NCBI RefSeq assembly: GCF_019655435.1
Contig: NZ_BPFH01000001.1
Span: 868,001-932,000, forward strand
DNA length: 64,000 bases
Origin: Jannaschia pagri
GTDB lineage: Bacteria; Pseudomonadota; Alphaproteobacteria; Rhodobacterales; Rhodobacteraceae
Reading direction: 5' to 3'
Shown here: in pieces, positions 16,595 through 24,708 of the stretch
Layout of the letters: each line of letters opens with the position of its first letter
How positions within the stretch are numbered: position 1 is the first letter of the stretch
Notes under the pieces: generated by a model
Seen by the model: only the letters and a program-made list of their open reading frames with translations
Databases searched by the model: none
Told to the model about the DNA's origin: nothing
Program-made: the position numbers and the translations under genes

Positions 16595-17259
16595 GAGGGT
16601 CTGTCCTTCAGATGGGGGCGTGCTTTGGTAAAGTAATCCCATCCGGTGATCCCCGTCAGTGCGGCAGCCAGCCACAGGAGGACGGTCCCCGCCAGGAAGG
16701 TGATTTGTTCGCCCCAAATCAACTGCGTCAAACCCACTTCATCGGCGACCTCGCCCATGAGGATCGCATCCACCATGGCCATGTCCATGCCATGCACCCG
16801 CTCCGCAAAGTGATGCTCAAAGATGCCCGTAGAAAACAGCACCGCGATGGCCACCATCTGGGCCGTTGTCTTCCATTTGGCGAGCGCCGTGACGGCCAGC
16901 GTGGAGGAGGTCGCGCCCAAGAATTCCCGCAATCCGCTGACGAAAACCTCCCGGAACAGGATCACCGTCGCCGGCAGCAGGATCCAGGGATTCATGCCCG
17001 AGAATCCCGTGATGACCAAAAGCGCAATCACCACCATGGCCTTATCGGCAATCGGATCGAGCATGGCGCCAAAGCGGCTTTCCTGGTTCCACTCCCGCGC
17101 CAGATAGCCGTCGAACCAATCGGTGACAGCGGCCACGACAAACAGAACCAGCGCGAACCAATCCGCCCAAGGCCGGGCAAAGAATAGGAACATCACGGCC
17201 ACGCCCGGCGCTGCAAATAAGCGCAAGACCGTCAGGATATTGGGCACCGTCCATCTCAT
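16591..17259 (-). CDS. pgsA: CDP-diacylglycerol--glycerol-3-phosphate 3-phosphatidyltransferase
   Basis: A 222-residue integral membrane enzyme making phosphatidylglycerol phosphate. The CDP-alcohol phosphotransferase signature D-x2-DG-x2-AR-x8-G-x3-D-x3-D is complete: DWFDGYLAREW then GAMLDPIADK (about residues 37-64). MRWTVPNILTVLRL is the typical N-terminus, so the ATG at 17259 is chosen over an upstream GTG frame that adds 30 polar residues. About five membrane helices follow. It is coupled to moaD and preceded by a perfect 12-bp inverted repeat at 17277-17309. Confidence 0.94.
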   Translation of the reverse strand: MRWTVPNILTVLRLFAAPGVAVMFLFFARPWADWFALVLFVVAAVTDWFDGYLAREWNQESRFGAMLDPIADKAMVVIALLVITGFSGMNPWILLPATVILFREVFVSGLREFLGATSSTLAVTALAKWKTTAQMVAIAVLFSTGIFEHHFAERVHGMDMAMVDAILMGEVADEVGLTQLIWGEQITFLAGTVLLWLAAALTGITGWDYFTKARPHLKDRPS

Positions 17260-17276
17260 CCCCGCCGGTGTAGCGG

Positions 17277-17309
17277 GTGTGCGCGGGGCATTCCATACCC
17301 CGCGCACAC
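17277..17309. promoter_or_regulatory. Perfect 12-bp inverted repeat upstream of pgsA
   Basis: GTGTGCGCGGGG (17277-17288) and CCCCGCGCACAC (17298-17309) form a perfect stem with a nine-base loop, ending 17 bases before the pgsA start. There is no T-run on either strand, so it is not a standard intrinsic terminator. It could be a leader hairpin of pgsA or a factor-dependent end for the upstream pseudogene transcript. Confidence 0.55.
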
Positions 17310-17398
17310 GACCTTGATCGCAAGGCGCAGCGCTGCAACGTGATGCCACCGCAGTGTTGTCGACGATCTAGTAGGATGCCTGACATCGCTGTCGCACC

Positions 17399-17860
17399 CT
17401 AACCCCAAGGCGGGACGCCTCCCCCCAACAGGATAGGCGCGCGTTTCAGGATGACTTCGTCGATCCATCTGGCAGCAAGCAAGGCGCCTGCCAGGTCACC
17501 TCCACCGCAAAGGTAGATCGGTTGCCCGCCCGCTGAAGCAGGGTGGGTGTACCGCCCAAGTCGGAGAGGTCGCCAACCTCTTCAAGCGGTTGCAGGGACC
17601 GTGAGACGACGTAGCAGGCCAGTCCTGGGTAGGGTGACGCTCCCGGTAGCAGGCCATGGGCCAGCCCAACGTCGTAGGTCGCGCGGCCCATGAGGACGGC
17701 GCCATAGGCGGTGAGCCGTTTGGCATAGTCGTCCACGATTGGGCCGTCATGGGAAAGGCCGAGGCATCACCGTCGGGGCCGCGATAAAGCCGTCGGCCGA
17801 TACGGCGACGTCATGGATGATGGATTTCCTGGGGACATTCAGCTGGAAGACACAGGGCAC
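17399..17860 (-). pseudogene. Dihydrofolate reductase/RibD C-terminal family gene with three frame breaks
   Basis: Reading the minus strand in four successive frames gives a nearly complete RibD_C/DHFR-like protein. SIIHDVAVSADGFIAAP is near 17777-17827. DGDASAFP follows after a lost base in the G-run 17775-17778. HDGPIVDDYAKRL...VLMGRATYDVGL follows after a lost base in the G-run 17751-17753. YLCGGGDLAGALLAARWIDE then LKRAPILLGGGVPPWG follow after a lost base near 17525-17530, to TAG at 17399. Each break is a single missing G or C and no nonsense codon is present. Either the gene is freshly inactivated or the breaks are assembly errors in homopolymers. The start is uncertain (GTG 17860 or later). 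Confidence 0.82.
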
Positions 17861-17992
17861 CTGCGGTCCGGCAGGCGCGGGTTAGGTCTTCAAGCGTTAT
17901 GATCATCGGTAGGGTCCGCCTCTCTGCGCTTTTGAAAAGTGCAGAGGCAGCGAACGCCGGCAAAACACCGCAGGGCGAGGTTCACCCCGCGC

Positions 17993-19858
17993 CTAATCCT
18001 TTTCGTGAAAATGGCGGTGGATCGTCTCAGCCAAGGCGTCAGAGATCCCCTCCACGGCTTTCAAATCGGCCAGGGCCGCGCGGCTGACGGCCTTCGCCGA
18101 TCCGAAGTGTGCCAGCAAGGCGCGCTTGCGGGTCGCGCCGACACCCGCGACCTCATCCAGCGGATTGGCCACCAAGGCCTTCGCCCGCTTGGCCCGGTGG
18201 GTGCCGATGGCAAAGCGGTGCGCCTCATCCCGGAGACGCTGGATGAAGTAAAGCACCGGATCCTGGCGCGGCAGGGCCATGGGGCGTTGCCCCGTGCGGT
18301 GGAACTCCTCCTTGCCGTGGTCGCGGTCGACGCCTTTAGCGACACCGACCATGGGCACGTCCTCGACACCCAGATCGCGCATGATCTCTCGCACGGCACT
18401 CACTTGCCCGGCCCCGCCGTCAATCAGCAGCAGATCGGGCCAGAGATCCCCCTTCCGATCGGGGTCTTCCTTCAGCAGTCGTTTGAACCGCCGGGTGAGA
18501 ACCTCTTTCATCATGCCGAAATCATCGCCAGGCGTCAGATCCGTGTCCTTGATATTGAACTTCCGGTATTGGCTCTTCTCGAAGCCCTCGGGCCCCGAAA
18601 CGACCATCGCGCCCACCGCATAACTGCCCTGGATGTGGGAGTTATCGTAGACCTCAATCCGCGCGGGCGGCTTAGATAAATCAAACGCCTCGGCCACACC
18701 GCGGAGCAGCTTGGCCTGGGTCGCGCTCTCGGACATTTTGCGCCCAAGGCTTTCGCGGGCGTTGCGGGTCGCCCCCTGGACCAGTTCAACCTTTTCGCCG
18801 CGCTGGGGAAACAGAAGCTGCACCCGCCGTCCGGCCTTGTCGGACAGAGCTTGGGCCATCAACTCCATATCCTCGATCCCATGGGATAGGAGCACCATGC
18901 GCGGCGGCTCTTTGGTGTCGTAGAACTGACCGAGGAACGCTTCCATCACCTCAGCCGGGCTATTGTCAGCGGATATGCGGGGGTAAAAGTCGCTGTTGCC
19001 CCAGTTCTGGTTGGCCCGGATGAAGAACACCTGAATGCAGGCCTGCCCGCCCTCCATGTGCAGCCCGATGACATCGGCCTCTGGCACGCCCTGGGGGTTC
19101 ACGCCCTGGACCGATTGCACATTGGTCAGCGCCTTGATCCGGTCGCGCAGGGCAGCGGCGCGCTCAAACTCCATCTCGGCGGAGGCGCTGGCCATCTCAT
19201 CGGCCAGCTTCTCTTGGATCTCGGTGGTCTGCCCGCGCAGGAACTTCTCGGCGTCAGCGACCGAAGCCGCGTAATCCTTTGGGGTGATGAACCCAACGCA
19301 GGGCGCGCTGCATCGCTTGATCTGATAGTTCAGGCAGGGCCGCGTCCGCGTCTCAAAATCACTGTCGGAGCAGTTGCGCAGCAAGAACACCCGCTGCAAT
19401 TGATTGAGCACCCGGTTCACCGCACCCGCACTGGCGAAGGGGCCGAAATAGTCGCCCTTCTCCGCTTTGCGGCCTCGGTGCTTTTTGATCTGCGGATAAT
19501 CGTGCGCCCGACCAATCATGATGTTCGGAAACGACTTATCGTCGCGCAGCAACACGTTGTAGCGCGGCTTAAGCTGCTTGATGAGGTTCTGTTCCAGGAG
19601 CAGCGCCTCAAGCTCCGTGTTGGTGGTCAGCACCATCATCGAGGCTGTCTCGGAAATCATCCGCGCAATCCGCCCGGAATGCCCCTGAAGACGAGTATAA
19701 TTGGCGACCCGGTTTTTCAGGTTCCGTGCCTTGCCGACGTACAGAACACGGCTTTCGGCGTCCAACATACGGTACACACCGGGCGAGCCGTCGAGCCCGC
19801 GCAGGAACCGTTTGATAACCTCCGGTCCTGTTTCAATGTCATCGGCGGAGCGGTCCAT
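17993..19858 (-). CDS. uvrC: Excinuclease ABC subunit C
   Basis: A 621-residue UvrC, the dual-incision nuclease of nucleotide excision repair. In order: GIY-YIG domain with [20 protein letters not shown] (about residues 25-44), the Cys-containing region with [17 protein letters not shown]-like sequence (about 160-180), UVR motif (about 210-240), the RNase H-like C-terminal nuclease with [24 protein letters not shown] and DRDHGKEEF (about 400-540), and helix-hairpin-helix motifs at the end. The ATG at 19858 has AGGGAA upstream and gives the usual N-terminus; an ATG at 19930 would add 24 residues. Confidence 0.95.
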   Translation of the reverse strand: MDRSADDIETGPEVIKRFLRGLDGSPGVYRMLDAESRVLYVGKARNLKNRVANYTRLQGHSGRIARMISETASMMVLTTNTELEALLLEQNLIKQLKPRYNVLLRDDKSFPNIMIGRAHDYPQIKKHRGRKAEKGDYFGPFASAGAVNRVLNQLQRVFLLRNCSDSDFETRTRPCLNYQIKRCSAPCVGFITPKDYAASVADAEKFLRGQTTEIQEKLADEMASASAEMEFERAAALRDRIKALTNVQSVQGVNPQGVPEADVIGLHMEGGQACIQVFFIRANQNWGNSDFYPRISADNSPAEVMEAFLGQFYDTKEPPRMVLLSHGIEDMELMAQALSDKAGRRVQLLFPQRGEKVELVQGATRNARESLGRKMSESATQAKLLRGVAEAFDLSKPPARIEVYDNSHIQGSYAVGAMVVSGPEGFEKSQYRKFNIKDTDLTPGDDFGMMKEVLTRRFKRLLKEDPDRKGDLWPDLLLIDGGAGQVSAVREIMRDLGVEDVPMVGVAKGVDRDHGKEEFHRTGQRPMALPRQDPVLYFIQRLRDEAHRFAIGTHRAKRAKALVANPLDEVAGVGATRKRALLAHFGSAKAVSRAALADLKAVEGISDALAETIHRHFHEKD

Positions 19859-20164
19859 GGGATTCCCTATCGGCTGCCGCAAAGCGGGGCTGAGCGCAAG
19901 ACGTTGGACGTCTGTCTTAGCCCATTCCAAATTGTGGATAAACCTGGGTACGAATTGAGCAGGTCCTTTGAAACACTCAGAATTTTCACGGAACCGTTAC
20001 AATGTACGCTCAGACCGCCCCGCCGCAACCGCATGTTTTTTCAAAACCTTTTCTTTTCTTTACGTCGCGTCGGACTATTTGCGGCAGCTTTTGTTGGGAC
20101 CAGCGTTTGCAACGGCCTCTGGTGGACAAAACTTCTGGAAATGCCTCGCTAGGGCCTTAAAACG
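19859..20164. other. Intergenic region upstream of uvrC, AT-richer
   Basis: About 306 bases without a gene, clearly less GC-rich than the flanks around 20030-20070 (T/C-rich tract). On the minus strand it should hold the uvrC promoter, although I could not assign -35 and -10 boxes with confidence. I saw no alphaproteobacterial SOS box (paired GTTC/GAAC spaced by seven bases). It contains a DnaA-box match listed separately. Confidence 0.5.
19933..19941 (-). promoter_or_regulatory. Consensus DnaA box upstream of uvrC
   Basis: The minus strand reads TTATCCACA, an exact match to the strong DnaA-box consensus, about 75 bases upstream of the uvrC ATG. It is a single site, without the clustering or AT-rich unwinding element of an origin, so a regulatory site or chance match are the options. 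Confidence 0.4.
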
Positions 20165-20935
20165 CTACTCCACGCCTAGGACATCCGGTGTCTGCCACGC
20201 CAGATGTTGTCCCCCATCGACGCAGATCAATTGGCCAGTAATTGCCGGCGCACTGATCAGGTAGCGCATGGCCTCCAGAATGTCCGAGGGGTCAGCCCCC
20301 CGTTGCAAAACTGTGGCGGCTTGCTGTGCGGCGAAGTGATCCGCGCTTTGGCGAACACCCTGCATGGTTGGGCCCGGCCCGATGGCATTCACGCGGATCG
20401 CCGGGGCCAGCGCCTGGGCCGTCGTTTGCGTCATCGTCCACAGGGCGGACTTCGCCAGGGTGTAGGTCATGAATTCGGGTGTCAGCTTTCGCACCCGCTG
20501 GTCGATCATATTGATGATCGCCGCACTGGCCCGAGGGCGCCCGTCGGTCTCCGCCTCTGGCGCCTGGGCGGCGAAGGCTTGGGTCAGGATAAACGGTGCC
20601 CTGAGGTTAGAGCCGATGTGGCGATCCCAGCTTTCGTGGGTCGCCGTGCGCATGTCGTCATGCTCAAAGATCGACGCGTTGTTGATCAACAGCGTCAGAG
20701 GACCGCCCAGCGCCTCGGCCGCCCGTGGCACCAAGGCATCGCACGCCGCCAGATCCAGCAGATCCGCCTGGAGGCACACAGCCTTCTGCCCGTGGCCCGT
20801 GATGGCCTTCGCAACCGCCTCCGCCCCAGCGGCGGACGTGGAATAGTGAAGCGCCACATCATAGCCCAAGCGCCCCAATTCTTCCGCCATGACGGCCCCG
20901 AGACGGCCGCCTGCACCGGTTACCAAAGCCTTCAT
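20165..20935 (-). CDS. SDR oxidoreductase, pteridine reductase (FolM/PTR1)-like
   Basis: A 256-residue short-chain dehydrogenase. The N-terminus MKALVTGAGGRLG holds the cofactor motif, NNASIFEHDD (about residues 84-93) replaces the usual NNAG as in pteridine reductases, and MIDQRV with YTLAKSAL (about 155-168) supplies the catalytic Tyr and Lys. The ending VDGGQHLAW is like FolM and PTR1. Such enzymes reduce dihydromonapterin or dihydrofolate with NADPH. The ATG at 20935 overlaps the antiporter stop (ATGA); longer frames upstream lie inside the antiporter gene. Confidence 0.75.
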   Translation of the reverse strand: MKALVTGAGGRLGAVMAEELGRLGYDVALHYSTSAAGAEAVAKAITGHGQKAVCLQADLLDLAACDALVPRAAEALGGPLTLLINNASIFEHDDMRTATHESWDRHIGSNLRAPFILTQAFAAQAPEAETDGRPRASAAIINMIDQRVRKLTPEFMTYTLAKSALWTMTQTTAQALAPAIRVNAIGPGPTMQGVRQSADHFAAQQAATVLQRGADPSDILEAMRYLISAPAITGQLICVDGGQHLAWQTPDVLGVE

Positions 20936-21858
20936 ATGAGCACCTTCGTAAGATAGCCGAGATACAGCGCCATCAGCGCCACGCCCCAAATCCGCGTGAT
21001 ATTTTGCCCTAGGAAGACAAATGGGATCAGGAGCAGCGAAGCCCCCAGCATGACCCACAGATCGAACCTCAGGAACGATGGATCGACGGGGATCGGCCCC
21101 ACCAACAAGGCCACGCCAATGATGCCAAGCAGATTGAACATGTTCGATCCGATGACATTGCCCAGGGCCACGTCCGCGTGGCGACGGATCGCAGCCATCA
21201 CGGTCGTCGCCAACTCCGGCAGGGACGTGCCGATGGCGACCAAGGTGAGGCCGATAACCGTCTCGCTCACCCCATAGGCGCGCGCAATGCTCGTGGCGCC
21301 GTCCACTAGAAGGTTCGCTCCAAGGGGCAGCCCCACAAGCCCGAGGACCAGAAACACGGCCACCCGCCACCCGGGCAGGCCAGGCTCCGCACCCTCCACG
21401 TCCACATCATCGCTGCGCGAGGACCGAAAGCTGGCGACCAAAATCGCAGTCAGCGCGGCCAGCAAGATGACGCCATGCCACCAAACCAACCGACCCGTGA
21501 AACACAGCGCGATGAACAACAGGGTCGCGCCAAGCATGTAGAGATAATCGCGCCTGGTCTCGCAATGGGCCGTGTGCAGCGTCGCCAGGATCGCGGGCAC
21601 GCCGAGAACCAACAAGATGTTCGCGGTGTTGGAGCCGACGACATTGCCAAGCGCCAACCCTGGCACACCATCTAAGATGGCCTCGACACTGACCAGCAGT
21701 TCCGGCGCGGAGGTTCCGAATGCGACAACCGTCAGACTGACCAGCAAAGCCGGCAAGCCCAGCCGCAAGGCCAGGTTCACGGCCCCCTTCACCAAAGCAT
21801 CCCCGGCAAAGATCAGGATGACCAACCCGAGAACAACACTGAGACTGTCTAGGATCAT
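20932..21858 (-). CDS. CaxA/YrbG-like calcium/sodium antiporter
   Basis: A 308-residue Ca2+:cation antiporter family membrane protein with the expected internal duplication. The first alpha repeat has GTSAPELLVS and GNVVGSNTANILLVLG (about residues 48-85); the second has GTSLPELATT and GNVIGSNMFNLLGIIG (about 200-240). The acidic residue in each PEL motif coordinates the ion. The start at 21858 overlaps the stop of the zinc-ribbon microprotein as ATGA, and the end overlaps the SDR gene in the same way. Confidence 0.9.
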   Translation of the reverse strand: MILDSLSVVLGLVILIFAGDALVKGAVNLALRLGLPALLVSLTVVAFGTSAPELLVSVEAILDGVPGLALGNVVGSNTANILLVLGVPAILATLHTAHCETRRDYLYMLGATLLFIALCFTGRLVWWHGVILLAALTAILVASFRSSRSDDVDVEGAEPGLPGWRVAVFLVLGLVGLPLGANLLVDGATSIARAYGVSETVIGLTLVAIGTSLPELATTVMAAIRRHADVALGNVIGSNMFNLLGIIGVALLVGPIPVDPSFLRFDLWVMLGASLLLIPFVFLGQNITRIWGVALMALYLGYLTKVLI

Positions 21859-22022
21859 CCGGACCCTCGCCGTTCGCAGGGACACGGGCCACGACCGGCA
21901 CGCGGTGCCCCACAGCGCGGGCACTTACGCGCGCCCGACCCGATCTTAGGCAAGCGAAGACGACCAAACATGGCCAGCACGGCCATGCCGATCAGGAAGA
22001 ATGTGACAATTTTCAGAAGCAC
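21855..22022 (-). CDS. 55-residue membrane-anchored zinc-ribbon microprotein
   Basis: From a GTG at 22022 this frame gives 55 residues: a hydrophobic helix (about 2-20, LLKIVTFFLIGMAVLAMFG), the link RLRLPKIGSGARK, then CPRCGAPRAGRGPCPC, a CxxC...CxC arrangement suited to one zinc ion. Its TGA overlaps the antiporter ATG, and its start is six bases after the peptidase stop, so all four genes form a coupled operon. Similar short proteins with a LRLP linker and CPRCG ribbon occur in Rhodobacterales as far as I recall. The ribosome site is weak. Confidence 0.75.
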   Translation of the reverse strand: MLLKIVTFFLIGMAVLAMFGRLRLPKIGSGARKCPRCGAPRAGRGPCPCERRGSG

Positions 22023-22028
22023 AGCGCG

Positions 22029-22826
22029 TCAGAGTCCGTATCGCGACCACAGCGCGCGCGCTTCGACGGCATCGACGGCCTGATCCAAGACGCCGGGCAC
22101 CAACCGCTGCATCAGCGGGCGGCGCTGGCTCAGCATGGAGAATTGGGCCTTTTCCCCGTATCGGTCCCGCATCACCGGGAAAAGGTGGCCGATGCCGTCG
22201 GCCAAGCCCAGGTCAACGGCTTCCTGTCCGATGAAGACATCGCCGGTAAACAAGTCTCGGTCAGTCGACAGTTTGGCCCCGCGACGCGCTTTCACGTGGT
22301 CAATGAAGCTGCCGTGGATTCTGGTCTGGATCTCTTTCAAACGGACGATGTCGGCGTCACGCTCCGGGCGGAACGGATCCAACAGCGACTTGTCGGCGCC
22401 TGCGGTATGAACACGGCGTTCGATCCCCCAGCGGCTCAAGAGTTCGGGAAACCCAAAGCCAGCCGAAATGACACCAATGCTGCCGGTGACCGAACTGGGA
22501 TCGAGGTGGATATCATCCGCCGCCGCGGCGAGCCAATAGCCACCCGAAGCCGCCACATCCTCGATGAAGGCATGGACCGGGACAGAGGTTTCCTCTGACA
22601 ACGCGCGAATGTGACTGCCGATCAAAGACGACTGCACAGGCGAGCCCCCTGGCGAGTTGATCGCCAGGGCGACCGCCGCCGGTTTTCCCTTGCGGAAGGC
22701 ACGCTCCAGAAGTGGGCGCAGACCAGCGAGTGAGAGCGCCCCGCGCCCTCCACTGGCCGCGATAACCCCTTGCAAGCGCACTACGGAGATCCGTGGCCCT
22801 CGGCGGCGAAATCGGAAAGCGGACAT
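22029..22826 (-). CDS. S49 family serine peptidase (SppA/SohB-like)
   Basis: A 265-residue single-domain S49 peptidase. The early strand ISVVRLQGVI, then INSPGGSP (about residues 60-67), the nucleophile Ser in EDVAASGGYWLAAAAD (about 93-108), TGSIGVI (about 118-124) and the likely general-base Lys in AGADKSLLDPF (about 146-156) follow the SohB and short SppA pattern. These enzymes degrade signal peptides or membrane-protein remnants. No strong signal anchor is seen. The ATG at 22826 has GAGG nine bases upstream, unlike the ATGs at 22835 and 22844. Confidence 0.88.
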   Translation of the reverse strand: MSAFRFRRRGPRISVVRLQGVIAASGGRGALSLAGLRPLLERAFRKGKPAAVALAINSPGGSPVQSSLIGSHIRALSEETSVPVHAFIEDVAASGGYWLAAAADDIHLDPSSVTGSIGVISAGFGFPELLSRWGIERRVHTAGADKSLLDPFRPERDADIVRLKEIQTRIHGSFIDHVKARRGAKLSTDRDLFTGDVFIGQEAVDLGLADGIGHLFPVMRDRYGEKAQFSMLSQRRPLMQRLVPGVLDQAVDAVEARALWSRYGL

Positions 22827-23665
22827 CGAAACCATCCTCGGCATGTAGAGCCGCGAGAGACCGGGAACAAGGCGACCCCACCGGAATGCCCGCGTCCGGT
22901 TTTGCCAGCACGCAAACTGTCGCCCGGTCGCCACAAGGTGCCCGTCCGGTTCACATACGCTGATGCGGTGTGGAGTGGCGGTTGGCCCTGCGTTGTGCGG
23001 CATGTCCGAATGGAAGGCGACGCTTTGGGAGTAACGCAAGGAACGAGGCGCGCCCATGACGGAGAGGCGCTCTTCAGAAGAGCGAAGCGCGGTTGCAGTG
23101 ACACAGGCGAGAGACATCCCTTTTTGAGCGGCAGACGCCTTGCGAAATATTTCTGGGAGTAGGTTTCAGATCCAGTGCAGCACTTGCGTTGGCTCAGCAT
23201 CTAAGCGCTAGCGTAAATTGCGGAGCAGCAATCCTAGATTCTGGTCGCGGCCAGCCGTCCCTGGATGAGCATCAATGTACTGTGCGTTCGCGTCGTATCA
23301 TCGTCGAAAGCGGGGCGAAGGTTCGGCCAGGCGGCATGAGTTCAAGGGCGTAAAGATAGCACGCAAAAAGGCCAAAGACGCTCAGCCCAACAGGCTCTCG
23401 GCGCATCGCTCACATGGGCTTAGCCAACGACATGTTCGACGCAGTTGGAAAGTCAGAGGCCACACGGGTTAGGGCGCTCGATTTCGAAACGACCGGACCG
23501 AACAACCGTAGTGAGGCGGGTGCACGGTAGGTCTTGAGCGCACTATTTGCCGGGCATTTGAGTGTCGCGCTCCATAAAGTCGCATAAAGGGTAAAGAATA
23601 ATAATAAACCAATTTAGCTACTTACAAGAAAAATGACCATTCCCGTGAAAAAACTTTGCCACATG
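22827..23665. other. About 840 bases with no recognisable gene
   Basis: No open frame here has a motif, ribosome site or codon usage like its neighbours. GC content falls in steps toward an AT-rich stretch (about 23585-23660) that ends at the ECF promoter. Two short frames (plus strand 23275-23472 and the overlapping frame at about 23400-23530 containing ANDMFDAVGKSEATRV) look protein-like but lack starts or continuations, so this is probably a decayed, possibly acquired segment. Confidence 0.5.
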
Positions 23666-23692
23666 TGTCGATCCTCGCCCCCGTGGCTCGTC
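23666..23692 (+). promoter_or_regulatory. Probable ECF42-dependent promoter
   Basis: TGTCGA (23666-23671) and CGTC (23689-23692) are separated by 17 bases. As I recall, ECF42 sigma factors recognise TGTCGA in the -35 region and CG(A/T)C in the -10 region. The element lies about 50 bases before the first gene of the operon that encodes an ECF42-type sigma factor, so autoregulation is likely. Confidence 0.6.
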
Positions 23693-23741
23693 TAGTGGGT
23701 GAAGGCGCTCGGGCCTTCGACCAACCAAAAGGGACAGACCC

Positions 23742-24266
23742 ATGACCATCGCCACCATCGCAGCCTCCGCCACCGCCATCATCGCAGCCCTGGCCGCAGC
23801 CCCCTTCGCACTACCCGCGCAGGTCCATGTGGAGCGCTCCGCCGTGATCGACGCCGCGCCAGAGACGCTGTTCGCGCTCATCGCCTCCAACCAAGGCTAC
23901 CAGAGCTTCAACCCCTATGCCGCCAAGGACCCGGACCTGAAGATCGCCCTGCATGGGCCCGCATCCGGCGTGGGCTCGGGCTTTGATTTCGACGGGAAGG
24001 ACGGCAAGGGCAGCCAGGTCGTCGCCGCCGTGGAGGAGAACCGCTCGGTCACCATGGCCATCGACCTCGGCGCCATGGGCCAGCCCACCCAGACTTTTCA
24101 TCTGACCCCCGAGGCGGGCGGCACCCGCGTCACCTGGGGCATGAACATGGCCTTCGGGGCGAACCCCATCGGCCGCGTCATGGGCCTGTTCATGGACAAA
24201 ATGGTGGGCGGAACATTTGACGCAGGCCTCGCCAACCTCGCACGGGTTACGCAAGCCGACGCGTAA
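23742..24266 (+). CDS. SRPBCC family protein with N-terminal membrane segment
   Basis: A 174-residue protein of the START/SRPBCC (polyketide cyclase-like) fold. An N-terminal hydrophobic stretch (about 3-26) is followed by the fold's first strand VHVERSAVIDAAPETLFALI (about 28-47), SFNPYAAKDPDL, and the C-terminal helix region with GRVMGLFMDKMVGGTFDAGL (about 147-166). SRPBCC proteins bind small hydrophobic ligands in a deep cavity. It is the first gene after the ECF42-like promoter, 61 bases before the YciI gene, and would be a target of the sigma factor. Confidence 0.82.
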   Translation: MTIATIAASATAIIAALAAAPFALPAQVHVERSAVIDAAPETLFALIASNQGYQSFNPYAAKDPDLKIALHGPASGVGSGFDFDGKDGKGSQVVAAVEENRSVTMAIDLGAMGQPTQTFHLTPEAGGTRVTWGMNMAFGANPIGRVMGLFMDKMVGGTFDAGLANLARVTQADA

Positions 24267-24327
24267 CCCGACCATTGAACCCCAGACCATAGACCACAGA
24301 CCCAAACGTACCCAAAGGAACGACTCC

Positions 24328-24708
24328 ATGCGCTATACGCTCTTTCTCTACAACGACGAATCCGCTTTTGAACACATGACCGAAGCCGACATGGGCGACG
24401 CCCTGCAAGCCTATGGCGCCTACATCGGCGCCCTGCGCGAAGCCGGTGTGTTCGTGGACACCGACTATCTTGCCCCCTCGGCCACGGCCACGGTGCTGAG
24501 CCTGGCCACCGGCGAACGCCAGGTGCAGGACGGCCCCTATGCCGATACCCGCGAACAGCTGGGCGGCTATTTCGTGATCGATGTGCCGGACCTGGATGCG
24601 GCCCTCGACTGGGCAGCAAAATGCCCCTCGGCCCAATACGGCAAGATCGAGGTCCGCCCCTCGGCCATGCCACCCGAAGCATCCGACCGCCACGGCAAGG
24701 GCGCATGA
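24328..24708 (+). CDS. YciI-like DGPF-domain protein
   Basis: A 126-residue YciI/DGPF family protein: MRYTLFLYNDE at the start, ATGERQVQDGPYADTREQLGG (the DGPF-type motif is DGPY here, about residues 68-77), then a final helix with LDAALDWAAKCP. AAAGGA precedes the ATG at 24328; the frame upstream is non-coding. These small dimeric proteins are the standard genomic partner of ECF42 sigma factors, but their biochemical role is unknown. The stop overlaps the sigma factor start as ATGA. Confidence 0.88.
   Translation: MRYTLFLYNDESAFEHMTEADMGDALQAYGAYIGALREAGVFVDTDYLAPSATATVLSLATGERQVQDGPYADTREQLGGYFVIDVPDLDAALDWAAKCPSAQYGKIEVRPSAMPPEASDRHGKGA

Noticed and set aside
21858-22022. Treating the upstream extension of the Ca2+ antiporter frame (to 21924) as part of that protein
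   Set aside because: The extension is in another frame of the zinc-ribbon microprotein, whose stop overlaps the antiporter ATG; the shorter start fits the family.
23275-23472. 65-residue plus-strand open frame
   Set aside because: No ribosome site, no recognisable motif and composition unlike neighbouring genes; kept only as part of the gene-free segment.
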